This document shows positions 9,954-18,579 of a stretch of DNA of 57,506 bases, piece by piece. The DNA comes from Ammonifex sp. (GTDB lineage Bacteria > Bacillota > Desulfotomaculia > Desulfotomaculales > DYER01), in assembly GCA_020725605.1 (NCBI GenBank), contig DYER01000080.1, positions 1 to 57,506 of the forward strand, in the 5' to 3' direction. The notes beneath the pieces were generated by a model. That model did not search any database, was not told where the DNA came from, and saw only the letters and a list, made by a program, of their open reading frames with translations. Positions within the stretch are counted from its first letter, which is position 1, and each line of letters begins with the position of its first letter. Position numbers and translations under genes: made by a program.

Positions 9954-11372
9954 ATGCCGGTAATAGTATCCTGCGGTACTTACATTCCCTACGGCCGGTT
10001 ACCGCGGGAGACCATCGGCCGGTCCTGGAGCATACCTTCTGCTCCGGGCGAGCGGGCGGTGGCGGGTCCGGACGAAGACAGTGTCACCATGGCCGTGGAG
10101 GCCGGACTCAACGCTTTGGCGGACGCGGACCCGGCCGCGGTGGACGGCCTGTTCTTCGCCACCACCACGGCCCCCTACCGTCAGAAGCAGTGTGCCACGA
10201 CCGTCGCCGCGGCCCTGGACCTGCGGCCGGACATCCTGACGGCCGACTTCACGGACGGCCTGCGGGCGGGTCTTTGCGCCCTGCGGTCGGCCTGCGACGC
10301 CGTGGTCGCGGGCACCGCGCGGTCCGTGCTGGTGGTGGCCGCGGACTGCCGGCCCGCCGAGCCCGAAACCCAGGCCGAGCAGGTCTTCGGGGACGCCGCG
10401 GCCGCGGTGCTGGTGGCCCGCGAGGGCTCCGGCGCCGAGGTGCAGGGCAGCTTCTCCGTGGCCGGGGAATTCGTCGGCCCCTGGCGCACCGAAAGGGACC
10501 GGTTCCTTAAGAGCTTCGATGCGCGGTTCGAACTGAACTACGGGTACGTTAGAAACATGGTGGCCGCCGTGACGGGTCTTCTGGAGAGATACGGGGTAAA
10601 GCCGGAGGACCTCCACCGGGCCGTCCTGGCGGCCCCGGACCTGCGCGGCGGTATGGAGGTGGTCCGCCGGCTGCGTATCGACCCCAGGCGCACGGCCGTC
10701 CAGGACCCCCTGCTGGCCGGCGTGGGAGATACGGGCGCGGCCCAGCCCCTGCTTTTGTTCGCGGCCGCGTTGGAGGAAGCCCGGCCCGGAGAACGGATGT
10801 TGCTGGCCGGATGGGGGGAAGGGGGCGACGCCTTCCTGCTGGAGGTGACCGGAAAGGTCGGCTGCGGGCGCAGCGTTCAACACTACCTCCGAACCAGGAA
10901 AGTGCTGGCCAGCTACAATGCCTACCTCAAGGCCCGGGACCTCTTCCGCCGGGAGCCCTACGTGCCCAAATCGTCCCCGGTGATTTACTGGCGGGACCGG
11001 AGGGACCTGCTCAATTTTTACGGCCTGCGCTGCCGGAACTGCGGTACGGTGCAGTACCCGAGCGGCAGGGCCTGCTTCGCCTGCGGGGCCAAGGACCGGG
11101 GCGAGCCGGTGCGCCTGGCCAGGAGGGGTCGCGTGTTTACCTTCACCCTGGACCACCTGGTTTACGGGGACTACAGCGACATACCGGTGCCGCGCCTGGT
11201 GGTGGAGCTGGAGGGCGGCGGCCGGGTGTTCCTGGAGGGGACCGATTGCGATCCCGAGGAGATCCGCATCGACATGCCCGTGGAACTGGTGTTGCGCATC
11301 GTGCATCGGGGCGCCGGCTTCAACAACTACTACTGGAAGTGCCGCCCGGTACGGGAAGGGGGCGTGAGCTAG
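9954..11372 (+). CDS. HMG-CoA synthase/KAS III-like protein fused to a C-terminal DUF35 (Zn-ribbon + OB-fold) domain
   Basis: KAS-like core (FGDAAAAVLVAREG) then GLRCRNCGTVQYPSGRACFACGAKD zinc ribbon and VFTFTLDHL OB part. Confidence 0.85.
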   Translation: MPVIVSCGTYIPYGRLPRETIGRSWSIPSAPGERAVAGPDEDSVTMAVEAGLNALADADPAAVDGLFFATTTAPYRQKQCATTVAAALDLRPDILTADFTDGLRAGLCALRSACDAVVAGTARSVLVVAADCRPAEPETQAEQVFGDAAAAVLVAREGSGAEVQGSFSVAGEFVGPWRTERDRFLKSFDARFELNYGYVRNMVAAVTGLLERYGVKPEDLHRAVLAAPDLRGGMEVVRRLRIDPRRTAVQDPLLAGVGDTGAAQPLLLFAAALEEARPGERMLLAGWGEGGDAFLLEVTGKVGCGRSVQHYLRTRKVLASYNAYLKARDLFRREPYVPKSSPVIYWRDRRDLLNFYGLRCRNCGTVQYPSGRACFACGAKDRGEPVRLARRGRVFTFTLDHLVYGDYSDIPVPRLVVELEGGGRVFLEGTDCDPEEIRIDMPVELVLRIVHRGAGFNNYYWKCRPVREGGVS

Positions 11373-12539
11373 ATGAGCGTTAAGGACAAAGTGGCCGTCA
11401 TCGGTGTGGGCTACACCAGGTTCGGCGAGCACTGGGAGAAGGACGCCGAGGACCTTCTCATCGAGGCCGTCTACGAGGCCCTCGAGGACGCCGGCGTCAC
11501 CCTGCAGGACGTGCAGGCGGGATGGGTGGGCATCTTCTACGACTTCACGGGGTGCGGCGGCTCCACGGTCTCGGACATCCTGAAGTGGTTCGGCCGGCCC
11601 ATCACCAGGGTGGAGAACTACTGCGCCTCGGGTATGGACGCCTTCCGCAACGCGTGCTTTGCCGTGGCCTCCGGGGCCTACGACGTGGTCCTGGCCTGCG
11701 GGGTGGAGAAGATTCTGGACCAGGGCAGCCGGGGCCTGCCCGGTATCGGCGAGATCGGCCACCCGGTGTACGGCTCGGTTTCGGCGCCGGGCATGTTCGC
11801 CCTGGCCGCCACGCGGTGCTTCCACGTTCACGGCTGGACCAGGGAGGACCTGGCCCTGGTGGCCGTGAAAAACCACAGGCACGGCGCGGCCCACCCCAAG
11901 GCCCACTTCCGCCGCGAGATCACCGTGGAAGACGCGCTCCGCGCCCCCATGATCGCCTATCCTTTGGGCCGCTACGACTGCTGCGCCGTGTCGGACGGGG
12001 CCGCGGCCCTGATCCTGGCGCGGCCCGAGGTGGCCCGCACCTGCCGCCACAAGGACGACTACGTGCTGGTCAAGGCCAACGCCCTCTCGGTGCACACCAT
12101 GCTGCCCATGTACCAGCCGGGGTTCGACTACCTGGGCTGGCCGGCGACCCGGGACGCGGCCCGCATGGCCTACGCCGAGGCCGGCATCAGGAATCCGCGG
12201 GAAGAAATCAGCTTCGCCGAGGTGCACGACTGCTTCACCATCACGGAAATTCTGAACTACGAGGACCTGGGCTTCTGCGAGAAGGGCGAAGGGGTCAGGT
12301 TCCTGCGGGAAGGCATACCCTACATCGACGGCAAACTGCCGGTCAATCCCAGCGGCGGCCTGAAGTGCTTCGGGCACCCCATCGGCGCCACGGGGTGCCG
12401 CATGCTGGTGGAGGTGACCAAGCAGCTGCAGGGCCGGGCCGACGGCCTCCAGGTCAGGGACCCCCGTCTGGGACTGGCCCACAACCTCGGCGGGGCCGGA
12501 ACCACGGCCTCGGTCACCATCCTGGGCCGGCGCGACTGA
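11373..12539 (+). CDS. Thiolase-family protein (SCP-x/acetyl-CoA acetyltransferase-like)
   Basis: VENYCASGMDAFRNA, EVHDCFTITEILNYEDLG, NPSGGLKCFGHPIGATGCRM. Confidence 0.9.
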   Translation: MSVKDKVAVIGVGYTRFGEHWEKDAEDLLIEAVYEALEDAGVTLQDVQAGWVGIFYDFTGCGGSTVSDILKWFGRPITRVENYCASGMDAFRNACFAVASGAYDVVLACGVEKILDQGSRGLPGIGEIGHPVYGSVSAPGMFALAATRCFHVHGWTREDLALVAVKNHRHGAAHPKAHFRREITVEDALRAPMIAYPLGRYDCCAVSDGAAALILARPEVARTCRHKDDYVLVKANALSVHTMLPMYQPGFDYLGWPATRDAARMAYAEAGIRNPREEISFAEVHDCFTITEILNYEDLGFCEKGEGVRFLREGIPYIDGKLPVNPSGGLKCFGHPIGATGCRMLVEVTKQLQGRADGLQVRDPRLGLAHNLGGAGTTASVTILGRRD

Positions 12540-12588
12540 GGGTTGAGGGCCGGTTCCAACCCGGAGCCGGCGGACCGATTTCGCGGAA

Positions 12589-12636
12589 GAACCCGGTGCG
12601 GCACCGGACCATCGGTGTCGGACCGGGTTCGTTTTT
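12589..12636 (+). terminator. Rho-independent terminator of the catabolic operon
   Basis: GAACCCGGT...ACCGGGTTC with inner CACCG/CGGTG, then GTTTTT. Confidence 0.85.
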
Positions 12637-12708
12637 GGGGCCGTGCCGCCGCGTCAATCCCCGGCCGCGCGGCGGCGCAAACGGCCCCTCACATAACGGG
12701 CTCCGGTC

Positions 12709-12834
12709 TCAGGCCGTGCGCCACTCTTCTTTGGACCTGAACATGCCCGCCGCCTGATCAATTGTCGGGTCGTAAAGCTTTTCGGCGCTCTGCCGTTCGA
12801 GGGCGATGTATTCCCGGGCCGCTTCTCCTCGCAT
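12709..12834 (-). CDS. Candidate small ORF, 41 aa (MRGEAAREYIALERQSAEKLYDPTIDQAAGMFRSKEEWRTA)
   Basis: ATG preceded by AAAGGGG RBS; divergent from the flavodoxin gene; not in supplied ORF track. Confidence 0.4.
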   Translation of the reverse strand: MRGEAAREYIALERQSAEKLYDPTIDQAAGMFRSKEEWRTA

Positions 12835-12932
12835 CGTGCCCCTTTGCCGGTGGCAGGGGAATACGGCAAGTTATAGAAGTATAACGAACATTATGGCAAA
12901 CCAAAAGCGCAAAGGAGAGGAGCCAACGTCGG

Positions 12933-13781
12933 ATGGCAACCGTACTGGGAATCTGCTGTTCGCGGCGCCAGTTGGGCAATTGTGAGGTACTTCTGCGGGA
13001 AGCCCTGGACGCGGCCGGGGAAGGCGGGGCGGCGGTGGAGTTTTTGCGCCTGCCGGACCTGCGCTTTGAGCCCTGCCGGGGCTGTCTGGCCTGTGTCTAT
13101 AAGGGTTCGTGCGCCATAAGGAACGACGACCTGGGCCTCTTGCTGGAAAAGATTCTGGCGGCCGACGGATTGATCGTCGCCGCCCCCACCTACCTTTTGA
13201 GCCCGGCCGGGATCGTCAAACTGGTGGCGGACCGGGCCCTCAACCTCACGCCCCACCTGGAGGCCCTGGCCGGGCGCACGCGGGTGGCCGCCACCATCAA
13301 CGTGGCCGGGAACGACAAATGGAACCCCCTGGGGGTCGAACTCCTGAACCTGTTTGCGCTGGCCTTCGGCTACCGCGTCATCGACTACCTGGACGCTTAC
13401 GCTCCCGGGCCGGGCGAGGTGCTGCTGGAACCCGACAACGTCGTCCGGGCCCGGGAGTTGGGCCGGCGGGTGGCCCGGGCCCTGGCCGGGCAGGTGGAGG
13501 AGCGGCCGCCGGAACCCAGGGAGTGCCCCCATTGCTACAGCCGCGCCTTCAGGCTGCTGGCCGGGGACCGGGTGGTGTGCGTGGTCTGCAATACCACCGG
13601 GCGGTTGGCCGCGGAAGGCGGGGTCTTACGTTTCCGTCCCGACCCGCCCGGCCCGGAAGGACACTTCTGGACCCTGCCCCACCGGCGCCACCATCTGGAC
13701 GAGTGGGTAATTCCCAGCCGCGACCGTTATCTGGCCCGCCGAAGGGTAATCAAGGAGTTGCTGGCCAAGTACCGCGTCTGA
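12933..13781 (+). CDS. Flavodoxin-family / NADPH-dependent FMN reductase-like iron-sulfur flavoprotein
   Basis: GICCSRRQLGNCEVLLREAL, CRGCLACVYKGSCAIRNDD, AAPTYLLSPAGIVKLVADR; C-terminal CPHCYS/CVVC Zn-ribbon-like motif. Confidence 0.85.
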   Translation: MATVLGICCSRRQLGNCEVLLREALDAAGEGGAAVEFLRLPDLRFEPCRGCLACVYKGSCAIRNDDLGLLLEKILAADGLIVAAPTYLLSPAGIVKLVADRALNLTPHLEALAGRTRVAATINVAGNDKWNPLGVELLNLFALAFGYRVIDYLDAYAPGPGEVLLEPDNVVRARELGRRVARALAGQVEERPPEPRECPHCYSRAFRLLAGDRVVCVVCNTTGRLAAEGGVLRFRPDPPGPEGHFWTLPHRRHHLDEWVIPSRDRYLARRRVIKELLAKYRV

Positions 13782-13782
13782 T

Positions 13783-14259
13783 TCACTTTCCGTCGCCGTG
13801 CCGGAATAGCCAGGCCCGCAGCTCCGAAAGCTGCTCGCCGTCGGGGTAGCGGTGCTCCCGCCGGAGTTCTTCCAGGTCGCGCAGGCGGGCCGTGTCGGCG
13901 GCAAAGTAAAGTACCAGATTGCGAATCAAGCACATCGTGGGCGGCGTGATGTAATGTTCGATGCCCTCCACCTGGTCCTTGACCCCCACGGGAACCTGCA
14001 GCAGGGTCAAGAAGTCGTGCAGGGTTCGGTCCCGCCAGACCAGAAACCGGCCGATGGCGGTTCCTTTAGGGGTCAGGGCGATGTTACGGTACTTTTCGTA
14101 GCACACCAGGCCGCGTTCGTTCAGCTTCCGGACCATGCGGGTCACCGAGGAGGGCTGTACCCCAAGGGCTTCCGCCAGGTCCACCACCCGCACGTAGCCC
14201 TTTGTTTCCAGGAGCCGGTAGATCATTTCCAGGTAGTCTTCCATGCTTTCCGTAAGCAC
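13783..14259 (-). CDS. DtxR/MntR-family metal-dependent transcriptional regulator
   Basis: ESMEDYLEMIYRLLETKGYVRVVDLAEALGVQPSSVTRMVRKLNERGLV; adjacent to feo genes. Confidence 0.9.
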   Translation of the reverse strand: MLTESMEDYLEMIYRLLETKGYVRVVDLAEALGVQPSSVTRMVRKLNERGLVCYEKYRNIALTPKGTAIGRFLVWRDRTLHDFLTLLQVPVGVKDQVEGIEHYITPPTMCLIRNLVLYFAADTARLRDLEELRREHRYPDGEQLSELRAWLFRHGDGK

Positions 14260-14277
14260 CTCCGGCTCCCCCCTTCG

Positions 14278-15657
14278 TTACGGGTTGAGGGCGCGCGCCA
14301 CCTGCGTCGTGGCGAAGCACACCGAGGTAGCCACGAGGGTGGGGATCGCAGCGGCCAGGACGGTCCACCGGCAACTTCCCGTCTCCTTCAGAATGGTCAG
14401 CAGCGTGGTCGCGCAGGGGAAGTGGAGCACCGAAAAGACCATCATGTTCAGGGCCGTAAGCCCGTTCCAGCCACGGGAGAGAAGCAGAGTTCGGAGGTCC
14501 CCCAAACCGATTTCCACCATGCTCCCGGTGGCCAGGTAACCCATCAGCAAAATGGGGAAGACGATTTCGTTGGCCGGAAGACCCAGGAGGAAGGCCGCCA
14601 CGATGAACCCGTCCAGCCCGATGGCCCGGCCCAAGGGGTCGAGCACACCGGCCAGATGCCCCAGCAGGCTGACTCCGCCCCAGTGGGTGTTGGCCACCAG
14701 CCAGACGGCGGCCCCTGCCGGGGCGGCCACCGTCACCGCCCGGCGCAGCACCACCAGGGTCCGGTCGCATGCGGCCCGCACGATGACGCGGCCCCATTGG
14801 GGCGGGCGGTAGGGCGGCAGCTCCAGGGCAAAGGAGGAGGGCAGGCCGCGCAGGCAACTCCTGGTCAGGACAAAGGAAACCGTCCAGGTGGCGGCCACGC
14901 CCAGGAGCACCACTCCCGCCACCACGGCTGCGGCCGCCGGTCCCGACCCCCCGGTCAGCAGGGACGCAAGCAACAGCAGGGTGGGAAAGCGCCCGTTACA
15001 GGGGGTAAACACGTTGGTCAGGGTGGCGACCAGCCGTTCGCGGGGGGATTCGATGATGCGACAGGCCACCACGCCGGCCGCGTTGCACCCCAGGCCCATG
15101 CCCATGGTCAGGGCCTGCTTGCCGTGGGCTCCGGCCGCCTTGAAAAACCGGTCCAGGTTGAAGGCCACCCGCGGCAGATAACCCAAGTCCTCCAACAGGG
15201 TAAACAGGGGAAAGAAGATGGCCATGGGGGGAAGCATGACCGCCACCACCCAGGTCACGGTGCGGTAGACTCCCTCCACCAGAATCCCGTGCACGACCGG
15301 TGGTACGGCATGGGCCGCGCAAAACGCCGTCAGACGCCCCTCAACGTCCAGAAAGACCGCGGCCAGGAGCTCCGAGGGGACGTTGGCCCCGGCCAGAGTG
15401 AGCCAGAAGACCATGCCCAGCAGTAACAGCATGATGGGGTAACCCAGCGCCCGGGAGGTGAAGATGTCGTCCAGCCTGGCGTCCCATTCGCCCGCCCTTT
15501 CGGACGGCGTTTGCACCACCCGGGCCGCCAGCATTTCGGCCCGCTTGTAAACGGCCGCCGCGATGCGGTCGTGGACGTCGCCGCCAAGCCGCTCGCCGCA
15601 CTTCCGCGCCCGCGACAGAACGAAATGGAGGTCAAGGGGTAACCCGATTTCGGACAT
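14278..15657 (-). CDS. feoB: FeoB C-terminal membrane portion (Gate/nucleoside recognition domains)
   Basis: GYPIMLLLLGMVFWLTLAGANVPSELL, GLGCNAAGVVACRIIESPRERLVATLTNVFTPCNGRFPTLLLL, GLPANEIVFPILLMGY. Confidence 0.88.
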   Translation of the reverse strand: MSEIGLPLDLHFVLSRARKCGERLGGDVHDRIAAAVYKRAEMLAARVVQTPSERAGEWDARLDDIFTSRALGYPIMLLLLGMVFWLTLAGANVPSELLAAVFLDVEGRLTAFCAAHAVPPVVHGILVEGVYRTVTWVVAVMLPPMAIFFPLFTLLEDLGYLPRVAFNLDRFFKAAGAHGKQALTMGMGLGCNAAGVVACRIIESPRERLVATLTNVFTPCNGRFPTLLLLASLLTGGSGPAAAAVVAGVVLLGVAATWTVSFVLTRSCLRGLPSSFALELPPYRPPQWGRVIVRAACDRTLVVLRRAVTVAAPAGAAVWLVANTHWGGVSLLGHLAGVLDPLGRAIGLDGFIVAAFLLGLPANEIVFPILLMGYLATGSMVEIGLGDLRTLLLSRGWNGLTALNMMVFSVLHFPCATTLLTILKETGSCRWTVLAAAIPTLVATSVCFATTQVARALNP

Positions 15658-16387
15658 GCGTGTCCCCCTGCGTTTCCTTACCGTTACAGAAAGTGCGGAT
15701 TTTCGGGATGATACTTTCGTCCCCCGCGATCAGGCACAGGGCCACCCAGCGGGGGTTCAATCCCTCCCGGCTGAGGACGGCGAGGTCCGCGGCCAGTTCC
15801 GCGACGGCCGCCTCGAGTTCCGGATCGTAGCTCACCGGCCGGGGAGCGGGGTGGATCCTGCCCTCTATGACCCGGTGGAGGGTTTCCTTTAGCAGAGTCA
15901 GTCCTTCGCCCCGGCGCGCCGCCGCGGGTACCACGGGCACGCCGAGTTCGCGGGCCAGGGCAGGAACGTCGATACGGATACCCCTCCTGCGGGCCTCGTC
16001 CATGAGATTGAGGCAGGCGACGACCCGCGTGTTGACCTCCATTATTTGGAAGATCAGGTTGAGGTTGCGCTCCAGGCAGGTGGCGTCCACCACAACGACG
16101 GTGGCGTCCGGCCGGCCGAAGCAGAGGAAGTCACGGGTGATCCGCTCTTCCGGGGAATCCGAAAGCAGCGAGTAGGTCCCGGGCAAATCCACCAGGGTAA
16201 CGGTTTGACCGTTGTACCGGTACCATCCCCGGGCACAGGCCACCGTCTTCCCGGGCCAGTTGCCCGTGTGCTGCTTCAGTCCGGTGAGGGCGTTGAAGAG
16301 CGTGCTCTTTCCGGTGTTGGGGTTGCCCGCCAGGGCCACCACCGGGCGCGGCAGTTCCGTGCCGTCACGGGTCATCTCAACGGTCAC
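15632..16387 (-). CDS. feoB: FeoB N-terminal GTPase domain as a separate ORF
   Basis: AGNPNTGKSTLFNALTGLKQHTGNWPGKTV, DLPGTYSLLSDSPEE, NLMDEARRRGI; stop overlaps start of the membrane ORF by 26 nt. Confidence 0.9.
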   Translation of the reverse strand: MTVEMTRDGTELPRPVVALAGNPNTGKSTLFNALTGLKQHTGNWPGKTVACARGWYRYNGQTVTLVDLPGTYSLLSDSPEERITRDFLCFGRPDATVVVVDATCLERNLNLIFQIMEVNTRVVACLNLMDEARRRGIRIDVPALARELGVPVVPAAARRGEGLTLLKETLHRVIEGRIHPAPRPVSYDPELEAAVAELAADLAVLSREGLNPRWVALCLIAGDESIIPKIRTFCNGKETQGDTHVRNRVTP

Positions 16388-16631
16388 CTCCCGGCATGGA
16401 GATCGGCCTGACCAGCACGGTGCTGCCCTCCTCCCGTCTCAGGGCGACCAGGGCTCCGCGGATGCGAAAGGCGACCGGGTCCCCGGCGGCGCTTTTCCGG
16501 ACCGCCTTGACCCTGGTGCCCGGAACCAGGCCCAGGTCCAGAAGGCGCCGGCGGGTCGGGCCCGTGGCCCGCACGGCAACCACCTCGCCGGTGCACCCCA
16601 CCGGCAGCTCGTGCAGACCGAACAGGGTCAT
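16377..16631 (-). CDS. feoA: FeoA-family protein
   Basis: MTLFGLHELPVGCTGEVVAVRATGPTRRRLLDLGLVPGTRVKAVRKSAAGDPVAFRIRGALVALRREEGSTVLV. Confidence 0.88.
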   Translation of the reverse strand: MTLFGLHELPVGCTGEVVAVRATGPTRRRLLDLGLVPGTRVKAVRKSAAGDPVAFRIRGALVALRREEGSTVLVRPISMPGGDR

Positions 16632-16864
16632 CGAGGCTGCTCCTTCGGTGCCGTGCAAAGGATTTGTTCCGGGGAAAAGGCTTTGCACGCGGCTAAAGAC
16701 AGTCTATGCGGCGGACCCGACTGAGGTTACCTCCCGGAGCTTGCAACCCCACCGCCTTTTGTGCGCCGCCCCGGCCGCAAGGGTACGTACCGCGAAGGTT
16801 CGGCCCGGTATTCTTGACCGGTCCGGGGGCCGGAGGTATAATCGACCCAGCGGAGGTGAAGTCG

Positions 16865-17191
16865 ATGCCCATCTACGAATTCCGCTGCCGGGCTTGTGGT
16901 AAGAAGGTCGAACTGCTTTGCCCCACCGGCGCGCAGCCCGGGCCGTGCTCCGCCTGCGGCGGTCGGCTGGAGCGCATCATGTCCCGCTTCGCCCACCACC
17001 GGAGCCTGCAGAGCCGGTTGGCCGACATCGACACCAGCCGTCCGCCGGGGGACGACTACTACCGGGACGAGCGCAACATAGGCCTTTGGGCCCGCAAGAG
17101 GATGCAGGAGCTGGGGTGCGACCCCGGCATCGACTTCGACGGCGTGGTGGAAAGGGCCCGCCAGCAGGTCAAGGAACAGCTCCAAGATTAG
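16865..17191 (+). CDS. FmdB-type zinc-ribbon protein
   Basis: MPIYEFRCRACGKKVELLCPTG...CSACGGRLERIMS. Confidence 0.85.
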   Translation: MPIYEFRCRACGKKVELLCPTGAQPGPCSACGGRLERIMSRFAHHRSLQSRLADIDTSRPPGDDYYRDERNIGLWARKRMQELGCDPGIDFDGVVERARQQVKEQLQD

Positions 17192-17207
17192 GTGAGGAGG
17201 GCTCCAC

Positions 17208-17759
17208 GTGGACCGGGAAGTGGCCCTCGGGCTCCTGGAGAGACACCTGCCCAACGCAAACCTGCGGAAACACTCTCTGGCCGTGGAAGCCGTAATGCGG
17301 CGCCTGGCGCGCCGCTTCGGCCAGGACGAGGAACGGTGGGGCCTGGCGGGTTTGCTCCACGATATCGATTACGAAATCACCAAGGGTGACCCGGCGCGAC
17401 ATTCGCTGGAGGGGGCGCGCATGCTGGAGGAGATGGGCCTTTCCCCGGAAGTCGTCAATGCGGTCAGGGTGCACAACGAATATCACGGGCTCCCCCGCGA
17501 GACCCTTTTGGACAAGGCCCTCTACGCCACCGATCCCCTGACCGGCTTCATCGTGGCCGGGGCCCTGATTCATCCCGAGAAAAAGCTGGCAGCGGTCGAC
17601 GTTCCATTCCTTATGCACCGCTTCAAAGAAAAGGGCTTCGCCAGGGGGGCCAGCCGCGAGCAGATGCGGTCCTGTTCGGAACTGGGCCTGTCCCTGGAGG
17701 AGTTTTTCGCCCTGGGGCTGGAGGCCATGAGGTGCATAGCCGGGGACCTGGGGCTGTGA
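17208..17759 (+). CDS. HDIG-domain phosphohydrolase
   Basis: LRKHSLAVEAVMRRLA, GLLHDIDYEITKGDPARHSLEGARML; GTG start. Confidence 0.85.
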   Translation: MDREVALGLLERHLPNANLRKHSLAVEAVMRRLARRFGQDEERWGLAGLLHDIDYEITKGDPARHSLEGARMLEEMGLSPEVVNAVRVHNEYHGLPRETLLDKALYATDPLTGFIVAGALIHPEKKLAAVDVPFLMHRFKEKGFARGASREQMRSCSELGLSLEEFFALGLEAMRCIAGDLGL

Positions 17760-17789
17760 GTTTCCTCCGCCCTGGAACGGGCACCGGTA

Positions 17790-18570
17790 TCGTTGGCGCT
17801 TTTATACCACGAAGATTTGAAGAACTACGACTTCGGCTCCGGCCACTCCTTCCGTGGCGACAGGTTCGGGGCCTTTTTGATTTCCTGAACGGCGAGGGCT
17901 TCTGCATTTACAACGACGTGGCCTTTGCCGCGCGATACGTCGTCACCAAGCACCGGTTGGAAAGGGTTTTGGTATTGGACACCGACGCCCACGCCGGCAA
18001 CGGCACCGCCGAATACTTTTACGGCGACCCGCGCGTGCTCTTTATCGACCTTCACCAGGACCCGCGCACCTGTATCCCGGCACGGGCTTCGTCCACGAGA
18101 TCGGAGCCGGGCCGGGCCGTGGGTACACCGTCAACTGCCCGCTGCCTCCCGGTGCGGGGTGGGACTCTTACCGGTACGTTTTTGAGGAAGTGGTGTGGCC
18201 CCTGGCGGAGGAATTCCGGCCCGAACTGATCATCAGGAACGGCGGCTGCGACCCCTACTGGAACGACCGGCTCACCTGGCTGGGGCTGACCGCGGACGAC
18301 TTCCGGGAGCTCGGCGCCCTGGTGCGGGACCTGGCCGGCTTGTGCGGCGGCCGGGAGCTGGACCTGATCTGTTCTGGCTATAACGAGCGGGCGCTTCCCG
18401 CCTGCTGGCTGGCGTTGATCGGGGGCGTGGCGGGCTTCTCGGTGCGGGTAGACGAACCGGAGCCCGTGCCGCGGTGGGTCAGGCGGGACGCCGGCTACCC
18501 CGAGACCAGGGACATGGTGCGCGAGCTCAAGAAGCATTTGAAGGATTACTGGAGCTGCATGGCAGGGTAA
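17790..18570 (+). pseudogene. Decayed histone deacetylase-family (AcuC-like) gene
   Basis: YHEDLKNYDFGSGHSFRGDRF runs directly into GEGFCIYNDVAFAARYV (the segment carrying the catalytic HH is missing); second frameshift near 18070 before LYPGTGFVHEIGAGPGRGYTVNCPLPPG. Confidence 0.75.
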
Positions 18571-18579
18571 TTCTTTCGG

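Noticed and set aside
9999-12482. 827-aa minus-strand ORF
   Set aside because: Shadow ORF of high-GC codon bias opposite clear HMGCS-like and thiolase genes; low-complexity His/Gln/Gly-rich translation.
12854-12876. TGGCAGGGGAATACGGCA as a sigma-54 promoter for the flavodoxin gene
   Set aside because: Spacing between GG and GC is 12 nt, not 10.
15600-15700. FeoB frameshift as a pseudogene or sequencing error
   Set aside because: Both halves keep all key motifs and the second has its own RBS and ATG; treated as a natural split instead.
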